A DNA stretch of 64,000 nt. Origin: Gracilaria gracilis. Lineage: Eukaryota; Rhodophyta; Florideophyceae; Gracilariales; Gracilariaceae. The notes under the pieces are model-generated. The model searched no databases. It was given only the letters and a program-made list of their open reading frames with translations, and was not told where the DNA came from. The position numbers were made by a program, and so were the translations under genes. This document shows, piece by piece, positions 49,196-61,027 of the stretch (position 1 is its first letter; the number at the start of each line of letters is the position of its first letter). The stretch spans positions 310,001-374,000 of the forward strand of contig JARGSG010000014.1 in assembly GCA_030374805.1 (NCBI GenBank), read 5' to 3'.

Positions 49196-52100
49196 TTCCT
49201 TAGCTGTTGCGTGTCCGTTCGTGCGCCTACGTCCTTTCAGACGCGGTGATCCTCGTTCCTGAATAAACTGACGGTCGAAGGACCGTCAGCGCTCATCATG
49301 CTCATACGGGCGAGAGAAGTCTGTGGGAGCAAGGAGCGACCGTATGAATTGGACGCGATTCGGTGACGCAACTCGTGCGGTGACAGTCACAGTGTGATAC
49401 GGTGCACGGTCCGAACGGAAACGGTCGCGCCAGCCAGACGAGTCTTCCAGCAATGACGCGCACCGGTCGGGCTCAAAAAATTGCAAATTACTCGGGCATG
49501 GAGCGTATGCGCCCCGCGCGTGCGTCAGTAACCGATTTGGTACACAGTTTTGCGTGTAGAGGCGCGCGCGTGCGATCCAAAAAATCACAAGTATTTTGAC
49601 CGTGCGGCGAGTCCAAATCGGGCATTTTGAGCGCCTGAAACGCCACCGTTTCGGAGCTAGCGGCCAAACACTGAATCGCTGTTTTTGATACCGTACGGGC
49701 AGGCAATTTCCGCGACGATTTTTTTGATTCGCCTTGCAAGTAACCGCGCCGCGCCGCCCGCCTGGCTGCGCGTATGCGGCGCAAGAGCGCATGCAGTTCC
49801 GTTCGGATACAGCACACAGATGACGTGGCTGTGTACGTCCAGCATTACGAAGAGGTGTTGCCGTCACGGGGGTGACGTGCCGTCCCGTTCGGGTTCTCGA
49901 CTATACCACATTCGTTCTTGCGGAGAACTGAAGAGGAATACTTCGTTCGTGCTCGCGATTGGTACGACGTCCGTTCGGAATCCTCAGCAAGTAGACAGTA
50001 GAGTAGGCGCGTTGTTCTCGAAAACACAACGCGATATGTATCAAGTCGAAACAGTAGATGCCACATAGCGTACGTCAACGGTTCAGTAGTTGTCCAGGCA
50101 AACCAATATCGTACGATAAAGGCAGTACATTTCGCTTCAAGCCGTAGCTCGAAGCTCATGCATTACCAGGAAGTACGTTCGCACCTTGAGATCGGCGCAC
50201 TCTCCTTCCCCCTCCTGGAGGTGTTGCAGATATCGTACGGTTTCTGCGACGCCATTAGCGGGCAATAAAGTGTTCGGGGATGTGTCCCGGTGGTTCAAAT
50301 GTGTCCTGATCCGTACGGTAACCGTGCCACCGTACGCGGTATTCTTGTCCGTTCGGAGTGTCGCGATGGTCGACGACACGCTCTACCACGCTCGGAACTG
50401 TTCCGGGCGGTGAGGTAGGCTCGTCGTCGATGGGTTCGTCCGCATACGGTCCTTCAGGATCGGCACCTACTGTGCCGCGTGTCCGTTCGGAAGTCACCGG
50501 TGCGGTTGTTGGCCGTGCGGTTGGGGCTTTTGTAACTCGGTCAATGCTGACGGTGTTGTGAATACCGTCCTGGTTCAGAGTGACAGTAGCGTCCGTTGCG
50601 GACACAACCTTAAACAGGCCGACCGTCTTCGGTAATAGCTTCCGATACGTACGTTCCTGATCCGTAAGGTACCCCTCCGTGTTCTTGTAGTCCGGTCGGT
50701 CAAAGAACACTTCTTCCCCTGGGGTAAAGCTGGGCGTGTACCGTACGGACTTATCAAAGTTTTCCTTATAGCGCTGTTGGGCACGGGTCAACTTTGTCCC
50801 AGCGGTCTGCAGCGTGGCCTGTAGGAGCTTGAGCGTGTAGCGTTTTAACCGAGCGGCAGTGGGCTGTGTAGGCGTCGTTGGGTCCAGTGACGTACTGGGC
50901 TCATCGAGCAGAATGCTTGGTGGTTTACGCATTAGGGCAACGTCGAACGGTGCGGTACCGAGAGATCGATGGATCTGTAGGTTGTAACCGTACGTAAGAG
51001 GTTGCACATACGCGTGCTAAGTGTTCTGATGATCCGCTACGTAGTGGCGTAACCTCTCCACGAGTGTTTTGTCAAACCGTTCGGCCTGACCATTCGTTTG
51101 CAGATGTTACGCGGTTGTCAGTACGTGTTTGGGTCCCAACGCGGTGCACACAGTCTCGAAGAACTTAGAGACAAATTGAGTTCCGTTATCGGTTAGCAAG
51201 TAGTTTGGTATTCCGTACGGATAAACCCAGTTCTCCAAGAAGGCCTTTGCTACACTGGGAGCTGTGGTTGACCGCATAGGTATAGAGCGAGCTATCTTGC
51301 TAAACCGATCGGTGATAACCAGTATATACTGGTAACCGTTTACGGATTTCGTGAATGGACCGACGATGTCCATCGCGACGAATTCCAGCGGGCCGGCGGC
51401 GGGGAACAGCTTCAGCAGCTTCTGCGACTTGAAATGTGTTCCCTTCGTCGCCGGGCAGGTGCGACAGTCCCGTACGGTCTGGAATACATCATTGGCCATA
51501 TGTGGCCAGTAGAAGTCTCGACGGAGACTTTCATACATCCGAGTGGAGCCCGGATGGCCAACCAGACGGGGGTAGTGTGCCAAGTAGAGGACGCGTGCCT
51601 GCAGTGATGCAGGTACGACCTTCTGGATGGCGCCGTCCAGTGGGGCTTTGCGCACGATAAGTCCGTTTCGGTCAATGTCGAATAGAGTGACACCGTTGCT
51701 GATGTCTTTCCGTATGGACTCACAGAAAGGGTCATCTGCTTGAGCTCGTACCAGCTCCTCGACCGTGACCGGAACGATATTGGTTTTCTCCGAGGTGACA
51801 GCAAGCACCTCGGGGATACCAGCAGATCTCCGTTCGGGCGTTGGCCAGTCGACGCAGACGTCGCTGTACTCATCACCGTTAACGGTAATGTTGGTGATAA
51901 AGTAGCCATCGTCCGTACGGTCATTCACTAGCACGCAGGGAACCTCTTCGTCCAATGGGGCATCGTCTTCGCCATCCGTCCGGATCCGAGAAAGGGCATC
52001 AGCCGCTTGGTGCTTGATACCCGGACGGTGGACGACATCGAAGTCATACTCCATTAGACGCAACCGCCACCTGGCCAATCGTCCTGACGCGTCCGCAAGG

Positions 52101-55100
52101 TTCAGTATCCACCTCAAGGAGTGGTGGTCCGTTCGGACAGTAAACCTCTGACCTTCCAGGTACGGACGGAGGTGCAGTATGGCCCAGACGACCGTAAGGC
52201 ATTCCCGTTCGGTAGTCGAGTATTGCCGTTCGGTCTTGGATAGAGAGCGGCTCCAGTAACCGATCGGTAGCAAGCCTCCGTCCGGTTGCTTCTGTAGCAG
52301 GGTGCATCCTACCTGTCGGTCGCATGCGTCTGTGTCCAGAACGTACGGGTACCCTTGACGGGGGATGACCAAAATGGGCGGGCGTATCAGTCTCTGACGT
52401 AATTCGTCAAAGGCTTCGTATTCCGTATCGGTCAATGTCTCAAACTTCGTGGGTTGCCCCTTCTCCAACTTGCGGTTCAATGGAGCCGCAATTCGGGCGA
52501 AGTTTGCGACAAACCGACGGAAAACGTTACAGAGCCCCAAGAACGATTGGAGCTCCGTCTGGGTGGTAGGCGGTTTAGCCTGCTTGATAGCATTCTGTAT
52601 CTTGAGAGAGACTCGAAGCTTTCCCGGTCGGATTACGTGGCCTAGATAGTCCACCGTGCCACTGGAAAAGTAGCACTTGTCCAGTCGGAGAGTAACACCA
52701 GCCGAACGGAGCATATGCAGTATGGTCCGCACATGGTCATAATGCTCTTCAACCGTCCGGGAATAGATGATTACGTCATCAAGATACCTCAGTACGTACT
52801 GCCACTTCACCCGTGATAAGATGATATCGAGAGCACGCTGGAAGGTAGCTGGTGCGTTCTTGAGTCCGAACGGCATTCTCCGATAACGGTACAGTCCCAT
52901 ATGCGACGTAAACGTCGTTTTGTCCCGGTCGGATTCATCCATTTCGGTCTGCCAATAACCACTGTTGGCGTCCAAAGTGGAGAAGATTTGTGCATCTCCA
53001 AGAGAGTCGATGCACTCGTCCATTCGAAGTAGTGGGTATGTGTCCCGTACGGTCGTAGCGTTCAACCAGCGGTAGTCGACGCAGAAGCAAAGGCTTCCGT
53101 CTTTCTTGAGCGCGAATACGACCGGGCTGGCCCATTCTGCCGATGACGGTTCTATGACACCAGCAGCGAGCTGCTTCGTCACCTCCTTACGTTCGACTTC
53201 TCTCCGAGCGGGTCCGGCACGGTACGGAATCTGGAATATGGGCTTCGAGCCTGGTTCCAGAAGGATGCGGTGCTTCGCTGCCGCAATCGTTCCGAGATGG
53301 CCGTCCCACATGTCCGCAAACAGTCGAAGTAGCTCAATGACTTTGTCCCGTTCGGTAACACACTCAGGACTGATCTGTACCTTGCTGGTCCAATCGTTCT
53401 CATCTTTCCGTACGGTTTCTTGCTCCTGTTCGGTATCCTTGTATTCCCGTTCGTGGTTATTACCCGAAATCGGAATGTGTTCCCCCTCCTTCGACTCGTC
53501 GCTCCGCGACGATGGTTGCGGAGTTATGAGCGCTATCGGAGATGGAAGAGCAAGTCCGATAACGGTGTTCTTGTGTAGTCGAACCAAGCGGTCTGAAAAG
53601 TTTGCCACGGGAACGAGAAAGGGTACGTCCGGTCGGAGCTCCATAACTCCACCCGCAAGGAGTGTGAGTTCAAGCGTTGATCCCGTTCGGTGATGAGACT
53701 GTAGAAAGACCAAGCCGGACGTTTTGGTGCTCACCATGACGTTCGTTTCCGACATTGGGGGTAGAACAACCGGACGGGCAACGTGTATCTTATTAGATGG
53801 AGTTTCCCGTTCGGGTTCCGGTTCCGGCGCGGAAGGTGCATTTGGTCCGTAGGCGGAAGACTGTATAGACACCGGTTTGGAGTGTCGTAAGAGTATTGTC
53901 CGTTTCGGTGGTAGTATTGCCAAGACGTACTTGTCAATAAAAGAAGTACCGAGTAGTATGCTGGTGGAGAGGTTAGAAACCACCAGGAACTGTACTCGTA
54001 CACTGAGGTCACCGATTCGGACCATAAGGGGGAGAACTCCCACAACGTCCATTCGGTTCTTCGACGCGTCCGTAATTCGGGGTCTTACGTCTGGTCGGAG
54101 TTTCGAGCGCCAATTCGGAGAGAGATGGCGTTCGTGAACCAGACAGGGTCCGGCTCCGGTATCAAGAACTCTGGTTAACGGATACATCAGTGCCGTGTTG
54201 AGGCCAACTGACACGTGCACCTTATAGTTAGCGCTTGAAAAGAGGACCGTTTCGGTTTCAATGTCCGTATCGGGCAGGTCACATGTCAAGACAGGGGACT
54301 CCCCTCGGATGGAGTCCGTTCGGTCTGTCGCTGACGGGGCGAGGCTAGGCCTCTGTGGAGGAGGCGATGCCTCTACGCTTTCTCCTGGTCGTTTTCCTGG
54401 TGGGGAGCAGGCTCCTCGACCAGCATGACGGCCTGTGTCGGTCTTGGTGAGTACGTCTGGCGAGGCTGTCCGCCCTGGCGATATCCTACATTGTCCTTCG
54501 GGGTATCAGTTTTCCGTCCGGTCTGGTAGGCACTGGAATAGCCTTCCTCGCGGCGTTGCTGATAATTCGCCTCCCGTATGGCCAGCAGCTTCTCTTTAAG
54601 GTCCGGGGGCAGCAACTGACAGCAGTTGGGCTCCCGCGAAAGGCAAATCCGACACGGTCTAACTGGTGCCTGCCCCTGGGGTTGCTGTATCCTGGGGCTG
54701 GCAGGGCTGGGATAAGACCGAACGGACTGAGCCGGCGTTGAAGCCGAGGGCGTAGTGGGAGGTGAGGGCATGGGGGACGCGCGGGATACCGCGACGACAT
54801 GTTCCTCGTCTTCGTCCGATACGGAATAGATCGATTCCGACGGGGTATCGATACTGTGAACCTTCCGGGCGGTACGAGAAGACTCCTTCCGAGCGGTTGG
54901 CTTCTGAGTATCGGACTGTCGACGTGAGGCACGATGGGTGTCTCCGTACGATTCCGCGTAACGGGCAAGTGCATCGTTTCCGATATTGGGATGTGAGGTG
55001 AGGTGATTCCTCACCTTTGACCGTATGGCGGCAAGGAGACCTTCGACGAAGATCCCCTTCAAATTCCGATCGGTAAAGACATTTCCGCAACGGAGGGCTT

Positions 55101-56641
55101 TCGTCCAGAGCTTCTGGGCGAATTCCGTTTCGGACATGCCTGACGCTTGGCGGTAGAGGGTGACCTCTGCGGCCGCGTCGGCAATGATCTCATCCGTTGC
55201 GTACGTGGTCAACAGAAAGTTGACTACCTCCTCGTACGTATGGAGAGACTCATCCCGAGTACGGTCGACAGCGCCAGACTCACCTTCGAGTCGAGACTGA
55301 ACCAGAGCGTGCGCCGGTCCGGTCAGGTAAGACTGGAAACACCAGAGGGCTGCCTCCTCAGTGAGTCCATTATGGTTGCAAGCGGTTTTAAACCGCTGTA
55401 AGAAATTGAGCACCAATATCGGATCCGTCCCGGAAAAGGAATGACCCTTCATCTGGACATTCAATTTCTTTTGGTAGCGCGCAATCTTGCGCGCCACTCG
55501 CGAATTGTACATCTGGCTCCTCCTGAGCAACCTGTACGTACGGTAGTCCACCACTTTGGCGAACTTCTCGTTCAAGGGCCTGATGCGTTTTAGCATCAAC
55601 CTGTCCGAACGGGAACGATACCGATCGGACTTCCCCCTCCTTCAAGGGCTGCGAGAGTGTCGGTCGACTTCCGAATCCGTGCGGTCGTCATCCGACGACG
55701 ACTCCGAAGAGTCCGAGTTCGTTCTGGCTGATCGTCGCCTTCTCTGGCGGCGGCGATCTTTCCGTTTACGGGGCGCGTCATCCGAATCGGAACTTCCGCT
55801 CGGTCTACCGCCTCTGCGGCGGCGATTCCTCCTCTCGTCGGAGGAATCTCCTGAGCTTCCGTTCGGATCATCCTGCGGGCTGACTGGCGGGAGGTACACT
55901 CCGGTCGGACCCCTCGTTGGGCCCTTCTTCAGTTCCGGTCGGTGTTCCCTCTCGCTGCTAGCGGGGGCATTGTCCGTACGGTCAATAAAAGATTTGGGTG
56001 GGTGGGTCGGTAGCTGAGCTACCAGTGCGGCCAGTGTACTGTTCAGAGCTGACGTAGCAGGTTCCGAACGGTCTGTCTTCAGGATATTCCTGACCATATC
56101 GTGTACGATTGGTGAAATATCCTCGTGCAGAAGCGCCGGGATTCGGTTCTTGAGGTACGTCTCAACTTCCATGGGGACGTGGACCTCAATTTCCGTTCGG
56201 AGACTCTGCAGGGCGTAGGGAGCGATCCCTGCCCAGAGTTCCCGTGCGGTAGTCCGTTCGGTAAGGAGCGGCGGCGCGGGGCCAGCTTCGACCCACGGCG
56301 TCTTCTCCGTTCCGGGAAAAGTGGCGGGGGCAGTTGCCTCGTCCTCGTTCCGTACGGACTTTGACCTGTTACGGGCGGACCCGTCGCGGATCATCCGTTC
56401 GGGCTCCTTTGAAGGCGTGACGTAGGCCGTCGCGTTACTTCGGGTGCTCCGGCAGCCAACCGAAGCGACATCCGAGGCGGCGCGAATTGCGACCGGTACG
56501 GACTTTGCGGAGTCTTTTTCGACCAAAGACCCTTCACCCATTTCTCCGTGCGGACGATGACTCATACTGTACGTATCGGTTCCACGATCGGTTCTGCTGC
56601 TCCGTACGGTCTCGAATTCCACTTCTAATTCGGGAGACCAA

Positions 56642-57190
56642 TGTGGTATAATGCACAGAAAGGGAGAGAGTCCGAAGCGGTCTTGAGACGAGACGGAAGC
56701 GGCGGTAGCGTACAGTCTTGTGACTGTAATGAATCCGAGCGGAGAGAAGGGGCGGAAGCACCGGGCGGTCGAGGAGAGAGTGGACGATTGGTATCACCCG
56801 GCACGTACAGGAACGTGCGGAAGGGTACGAACGGTCTGAGAAACCCAATACAGGAGTAGCCGTGCGGTATATCGTTAGTGCAAACTAGCGAAGAAGACGT
56901 TCGGCAGAAGATGCTTGTCGTTTACGATTGGGGGCCTCGGGAGATCCGAGCTACAACTAAATATCGGGTCTGGGCCCCATTACTAACTACTGTACGATTG
57001 GTCTAATTTGCAGTGTCACTACCAAGTCCATACACGTGGCCAACTTGTACGTTCGGCCAATCCGTTCGGCACTCGATCACCAACTTGTACACGTGGCGGT
57101 GCCACTGCACCGGCCAACCGTGCACTACCCCTTCGTACGTGAACGGCCAATCGGATATACAGAGCCCCAACCAGGGCCCACTATACTACA
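56642..57190 (-). repeat. 5' LTR of the chromovirus
   Basis: The same length as the other LTR and about 98.5% identical by eye. It is 5' with respect to the element's minus-strand genes. Confidence 0.93.
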
Positions 57191-57382
57191 AAACAGAAGG
57201 TTGGTACCACTCCATCTTCGGAAACGGCAGCCAATGACGCAACAGTAGATGTAATTGCGTCCGAATCGCACGCCGGAGGCGAAAAGAAGTGTGTATACGC
57301 CTTCTAGGAACCGCTGTTTCCAACGCACTTCAGATCAAGTTAGTAACTCGAAACTGCAGAACGCGCTTCAAGAATTGGAGCT

Positions 57383-59529
57383 TTACAGAACTGTGGCGGA
57401 CATTGCATCTTTGATGGCGAGGCGCTCGCGGTACGTCTCTCCGTGTAAGTTCCACAAGTGGTCTATGACGTCTTGCTGCAGAAGTTCTTGTAGCACAATG
57501 TCCTCTAGGAACCTCTTTGATGTGCACAGTGCAGCAATAGAACCCGGTAAAATTGCTGTCTGTTGATCCTTCGCAATCCAAACAGGTTTTTCAATAGGAC
57601 AAGGAGTGTTATCGTGAAGTTCACCATTACCTTGTGCTATAGACCGCCACTGCACCTCTTTCTCTGTGAGTCCTTCTTCCACAACCATATTGTGCAGAAT
57701 TATACAAGCGAGCATAATCGTTCGCATACTTTCAACCCTCCAAAAGCGAGAGGGTCGGGAAATCTGTAGTGCAACGCCAGAGGCGGAAAGACACCACGAA
57801 GACGTCCGAGATCTTCCTCCGTAGGAGGGTAGTCAGCAGACAGAGCCTCTCTGGCAAGGCACGACGAAGTCGGGTGTAAGCCGAGGCCAAGCCGTCACGA
57901 CGGGCGTAGAGAGTTGAGCAAGGATCGGTGTTGGCAACACGTGTGTGAGTGAACGGGCCCTCGAGAGAGGCACGAGTCCACGGAAGTGGGGAAAAAGAAA
58001 AGGAATCCGCGAGAGCGGGGGATGGAAAGATGGAAAAGGAGGAAAGGGCAAAAAGGCTACGGTAAACACCGGGGTTATCCCTGTACAGGGTCGAACGCGA
58101 CACAAGCGGAAAACACTCCCACGAATGGGTCCTGTTAGGTGACGCAGGGAGGATACACTACCCGTAGGCAACGGAGCCTCTCTCCTGGAAGGAGTCGTTG
58201 ACCGCCGAAGGCGAAGAAGTATAGACCCAACCCTGGTTGGGGGAACTTTACTGTGCACGGCGGCGAGGTCGCCGCCGGGCTAAGTAGTGAGCTCGCACCA
58301 ACACTAATTAAATAAACTAACTAAACTAGGCCCACGCCCAGTGGTAATTACCCACGTGCCGTGGCGCCCGTCCCACGTGTACGTGGCCAACCTCCTGGCT
58401 CAACCATGTCCCACGTGTCCTTCCCACTACAGTGGTTGTTACTATTCATATACTCCCACTTGGGGCAACCGCCCGACAGGTCGGAATATGACTAAGTAGT
58501 CAGGAACCTCCATAAGAGGGCGTTGCACTACAAAATCAAATGCCATCTAGCCTGCAACACACCAAACGCGCGTTCTACATCTTTGCGTCGTGCCTCCTGA
58601 TGTGTGGCAAGAACCTTTTCTTTGTTGGTGACAGGGTCATGTACAGTGTGCACAAAGATTGGAAACTTAGGATACACTCCATCGCACAGAAAGCGCGGAA
58701 TGTAGTGTTCTTTTCCGTTCAAACGGTATAAACGTCTTTTTGGAAACGATCCATCCGCTATCTTATTCATGAGACTAGAAGATTCAAGAACATTCAGATC
58801 ATTTCTGCTCCCTGGAATACCAAAGATTGCATGCCATATCCATAGTCGCTGGTCTGCAATAGCCTCCAGTGTGACGGTGGGATTCGCCTCTTTCCGTTGG
58901 TATTGACCACGTAACGCCACTGGGCAATTTTTCCAGTACCATTTGGTACAGTCAATGCTACCAAGAAGTCCACGGAATCCATCGCTTTCGCTGCGCACCA
59001 ACAGTAGTTCCATGTCTGCTTCAGTTGGGGACCGTAAGTACTCTTCCCCATATATATCTATAACACCACTACAAAACGTCTTGAGACATTCTGATGCTGT
59101 GGAATCGCTGATGCGGACATACTCGTCGACGGAGTCAGCAGCACACCCATACGCGAGAATACGCAGAGCGGCTGTTACTTTTTGTTGCACAGAAAGCCCT
59201 GGTGCACCTGTGCAATCGGGTTTTTGTTGAAAGTATTGAAAGGATTGCTCCATTTTGCGACACAGTCGGTTAAACATTGGTCGTAATAGGCGAAAGCGAC
59301 GACTAAATGTGTTTTCGTTTTACACAGAGTTTTGTGCAAGGTAATCTCTGTAGAGCTGCTGAGCGCCAGCGACGCGATGGCGGTTGATATTTGGGGCTTT
59401 GCCGGGCGCAGAGCAGCCAATTTTCTTATTGTCGTTATCGCTGTCAGAGCTCTCCAGGAGATCTTCGATGAGCTTCTCGAAGTCCTCGTCGACTTCACTG
59501 TCGACGAAGGTGTGGGGCATGGCGGCCAT
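57383..59529 (-). pseudogene. Harbinger DDE transposase, interrupted by a solo LTR
   Basis: Read on the minus strand from about 59529 (MAAMPHTFVDSEVDEDFE). The protein shows FRLLRPMFNRLCRKMEQSF, then the DDE_4 catalytic motifs: GSIDCTKWYW (first Asp), HAIFGIPGSRNDLNVL (second Asp) and VERAFGVLQARWHLI (Glu), and the closing ACIILHNMVVE. One in-frame TAA lies at 59320-59322 where the family usually has Tyr. A 768-bp solo LTR sits between the Glu motif and the C-terminal helix, with the reading frame the same on both sides. Catalytic residues are intact, so inactivation looks recent. Confidence 0.88.
57765..58532. mobile_element. solo LTR of a second LTR-retrotransposon family
   Basis: A 768-bp insert with a perfect 14-bp inverted terminal repeat (TGTAGTGCAACGCC) in TG...CA form and a 5-bp duplication AAATC (57760-57764 and 58533-58537). 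No coding region remains, as expected for a solo LTR left by recombination. It is unrelated in sequence to the chromovirus LTR. It includes three CACGTG motifs (58353, 58374, 58412). Confidence 0.85.
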
Positions 59530-59951
59530 GGCGATGAGGAATATGCTGCTGTTGACCGGTGGGGATGACTGAAAAGGAGTCAAATGACCAAAGCACCTAT
59601 TTGGTGTGGACCATTTATTGCAGTACACGTTGTATACGAATTTGGTGCTTTGCTGCTTTGCTACCCACACTGGTGGAGATGCTCTTATGACTCCCCCCCG
59701 GTTCCAAACTCGATTTATATACTGTATTAGCCCTTTTTAATTAAGAGAAAACGGCTCTCTTTTTGAAACAAGATAAGCGATTTGCTCGCACCTTGTTTAA
59801 TTAGCGCATCACAGAACGGCTTAGTTTGAAACAGCGTGCAAAATAACATAGTGAACCAGGGGCGACTTCCAAAAATCTTAGCTTATTTCCATCAGATGGA
59901 GTTCGTCATCCATCGTCCTTGACCAACCCAGAGCTCATCATACATGGTGAC

Positions 59952-60968
59952 ATGTCGTCTTCCACGCCCGTTCCACCTCTTGATCATATTTCCAACCCAT
60001 CTGGAGTACAAGCATGCCCAACCGTCCCACAATCTGTCCCCAATGCGGCGCTTTCTGGATCGCAAACAAAACCAAACGAACGCGCACCTCAACGGTTCGT
60101 GATGAACAAGATCGAAAAAGAATGGGTGCTGCGCACTTTGATCGTTCACAGTGCTCCTTCGCAAAAGCTGAAAACCCTGGACAAGACGTGTGAAACCGTA
60201 GCAAGTCGTGCGCGCAGTAAACACGTTCCAGACAGTGCTCTTGTTCCGGAGCAGGACAAATATGGTATGTGTTGGCGTCGCAGCTACATGAAGTGGATCA
60301 CTGCGGACAACGTTTGCAACACAGAAAATTCTGTTAATGACTTGTTTAAGAAGGTCATTGTCTCTGCAGACAGTTTGGGTGACAGTGAGGGCCCCCTTGT
60401 ACTCGCGCGTCACAGAGAAAATGACGCTCAACACATGCTTGATCAGGCAGTTGCCGATTATAAGCATGAAATGTCGAAAAGGGTACAAACTACGGACGAA
60501 GGTGCGGAGCGTGTGTTGTCACGAGCACAAGAATCAAGAGCACAGAAAGCAAAACGCGAACGAGAAAGACGAGAAACATTTGAGAAGAATAAGAAAAGGC
60601 GTGAACAGGCACGCTTGGCACGTGAGAAGAGAAGAACAGCAGCAGCACTGCAGAACCTATGTGCTCAAACCCGCATAGCGAATGCTGCAATTGCTAGCGC
60701 CGCTCTGCAGCGGAGGCAGAGTGAACAGTTCGGCATTTTGGTGGACCTCTTTGCTCGCAGCAACAACCTGCAGGCACAGGAGCCTGTAACGCCACTACCG
60801 CCGCCGTTGCCGTCCGAGATGTTAACGATTGACGCAAATTTGCTGGAACTTTGTGACGCAGACCCTGGAACCAGTGCGGTAGAGAGTGGTCCGGAACATT
60901 TCACAGCTGCAACAGCTTCCTCTGGAACAAGCGACGCTGCGCAATTCACCCAAGCGGAACACGATTAA
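59952..60968 (+). CDS. Harbinger-associated helper protein, uninterrupted
   Basis: A 338-aa frame starting at the first in-frame ATG (59952, MSSSTPVPP). It has a central segment MNKIEKEWVLRTLIVHSAPS..KLKTLDKTCETVASRARS, then a long highly charged Lys/Arg/Glu coiled coil (about residues 175-245, e.g. RAQKAKRERERRETFEKNKK) and an acidic Ser/Thr/Ala-rich tail. A clear Myb/SANT signature is not visible; the helper role is inferred from position inside the element, opposite the transposase, as in other Harbinger elements. It is open throughout, in contrast to its partner. It could act on other copies. Confidence 0.6.
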   Translation: MSSSTPVPPLDHISNPSGVQACPTVPQSVPNAALSGSQTKPNERAPQRFVMNKIEKEWVLRTLIVHSAPSQKLKTLDKTCETVASRARSKHVPDSALVPEQDKYGMCWRRSYMKWITADNVCNTENSVNDLFKKVIVSADSLGDSEGPLVLARHRENDAQHMLDQAVADYKHEMSKRVQTTDEGAERVLSRAQESRAQKAKRERERRETFEKNKKRREQARLAREKRRTAAALQNLCAQTRIANAAIASAALQRRQSEQFGILVDLFARSNNLQAQEPVTPLPPPLPSEMLTIDANLLELCDADPGTSAVESGPEHFTAATASSGTSDAAQFTQAEHD

Positions 60969-61027
60969 GCTGCTCTGACCTCCTTCTTTTGTTCGCGCCG
61001 TGCGGAGCGCGAGCGCGAACATATGAC

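Larger units (their letters stand above)
47207..57190 (-). mobile_element. Ty3/Gypsy chromovirus LTR retrotransposon
   Basis: A 9984-bp fossil with two 549-bp LTRs and a perfect AAACA target duplication (47202-47206 and 57191-57195). Genes run on the minus strand. The gag region lies at about 54.4-56.6 kb. The pol domains follow in the order protease (near 54.2 kb), reverse transcriptase (about 52.6-53.2), RNase H (about 52.0-52.4), integrase (about 51.1-51.7) and a C-terminal chromodomain (near 50.3); this order with a chromodomain defines the chromovirus branch. A TGG-starting stretch right after the 5' LTR is a plausible primer-binding site. It looks nearly whole with a small number of breaks (two or three). 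The LTRs differ at about 8 of 549 positions by eye, so the insertion is recent. About 2.5 kb of non-coding sequence precedes the 3' LTR. Confidence 0.93.
45994..59684. mobile_element. PIF/Harbinger DNA transposon, enlarged by two nested insertions
   Basis: The ends are GAGCATCTCCACC and its reverse complement, followed inward on both sides by AGCAAAGCACCAAAT. The 3-bp flanks are TTA (45991-45993 and 59685-59687), the classical PIF/Harbinger target duplication. It carries the two genes of the superfamily: a Myb/SANT-like gene on the plus strand at the left and a DDE transposase on the minus strand at the right. The present 13.7 kb length is due to an LTR retrotransposon (47207-57190) and a solo LTR (57765-58532); without them it would be about 2.9 kb. 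Both genes also carry in-frame stops, so this copy is inactive. Confidence 0.9.
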
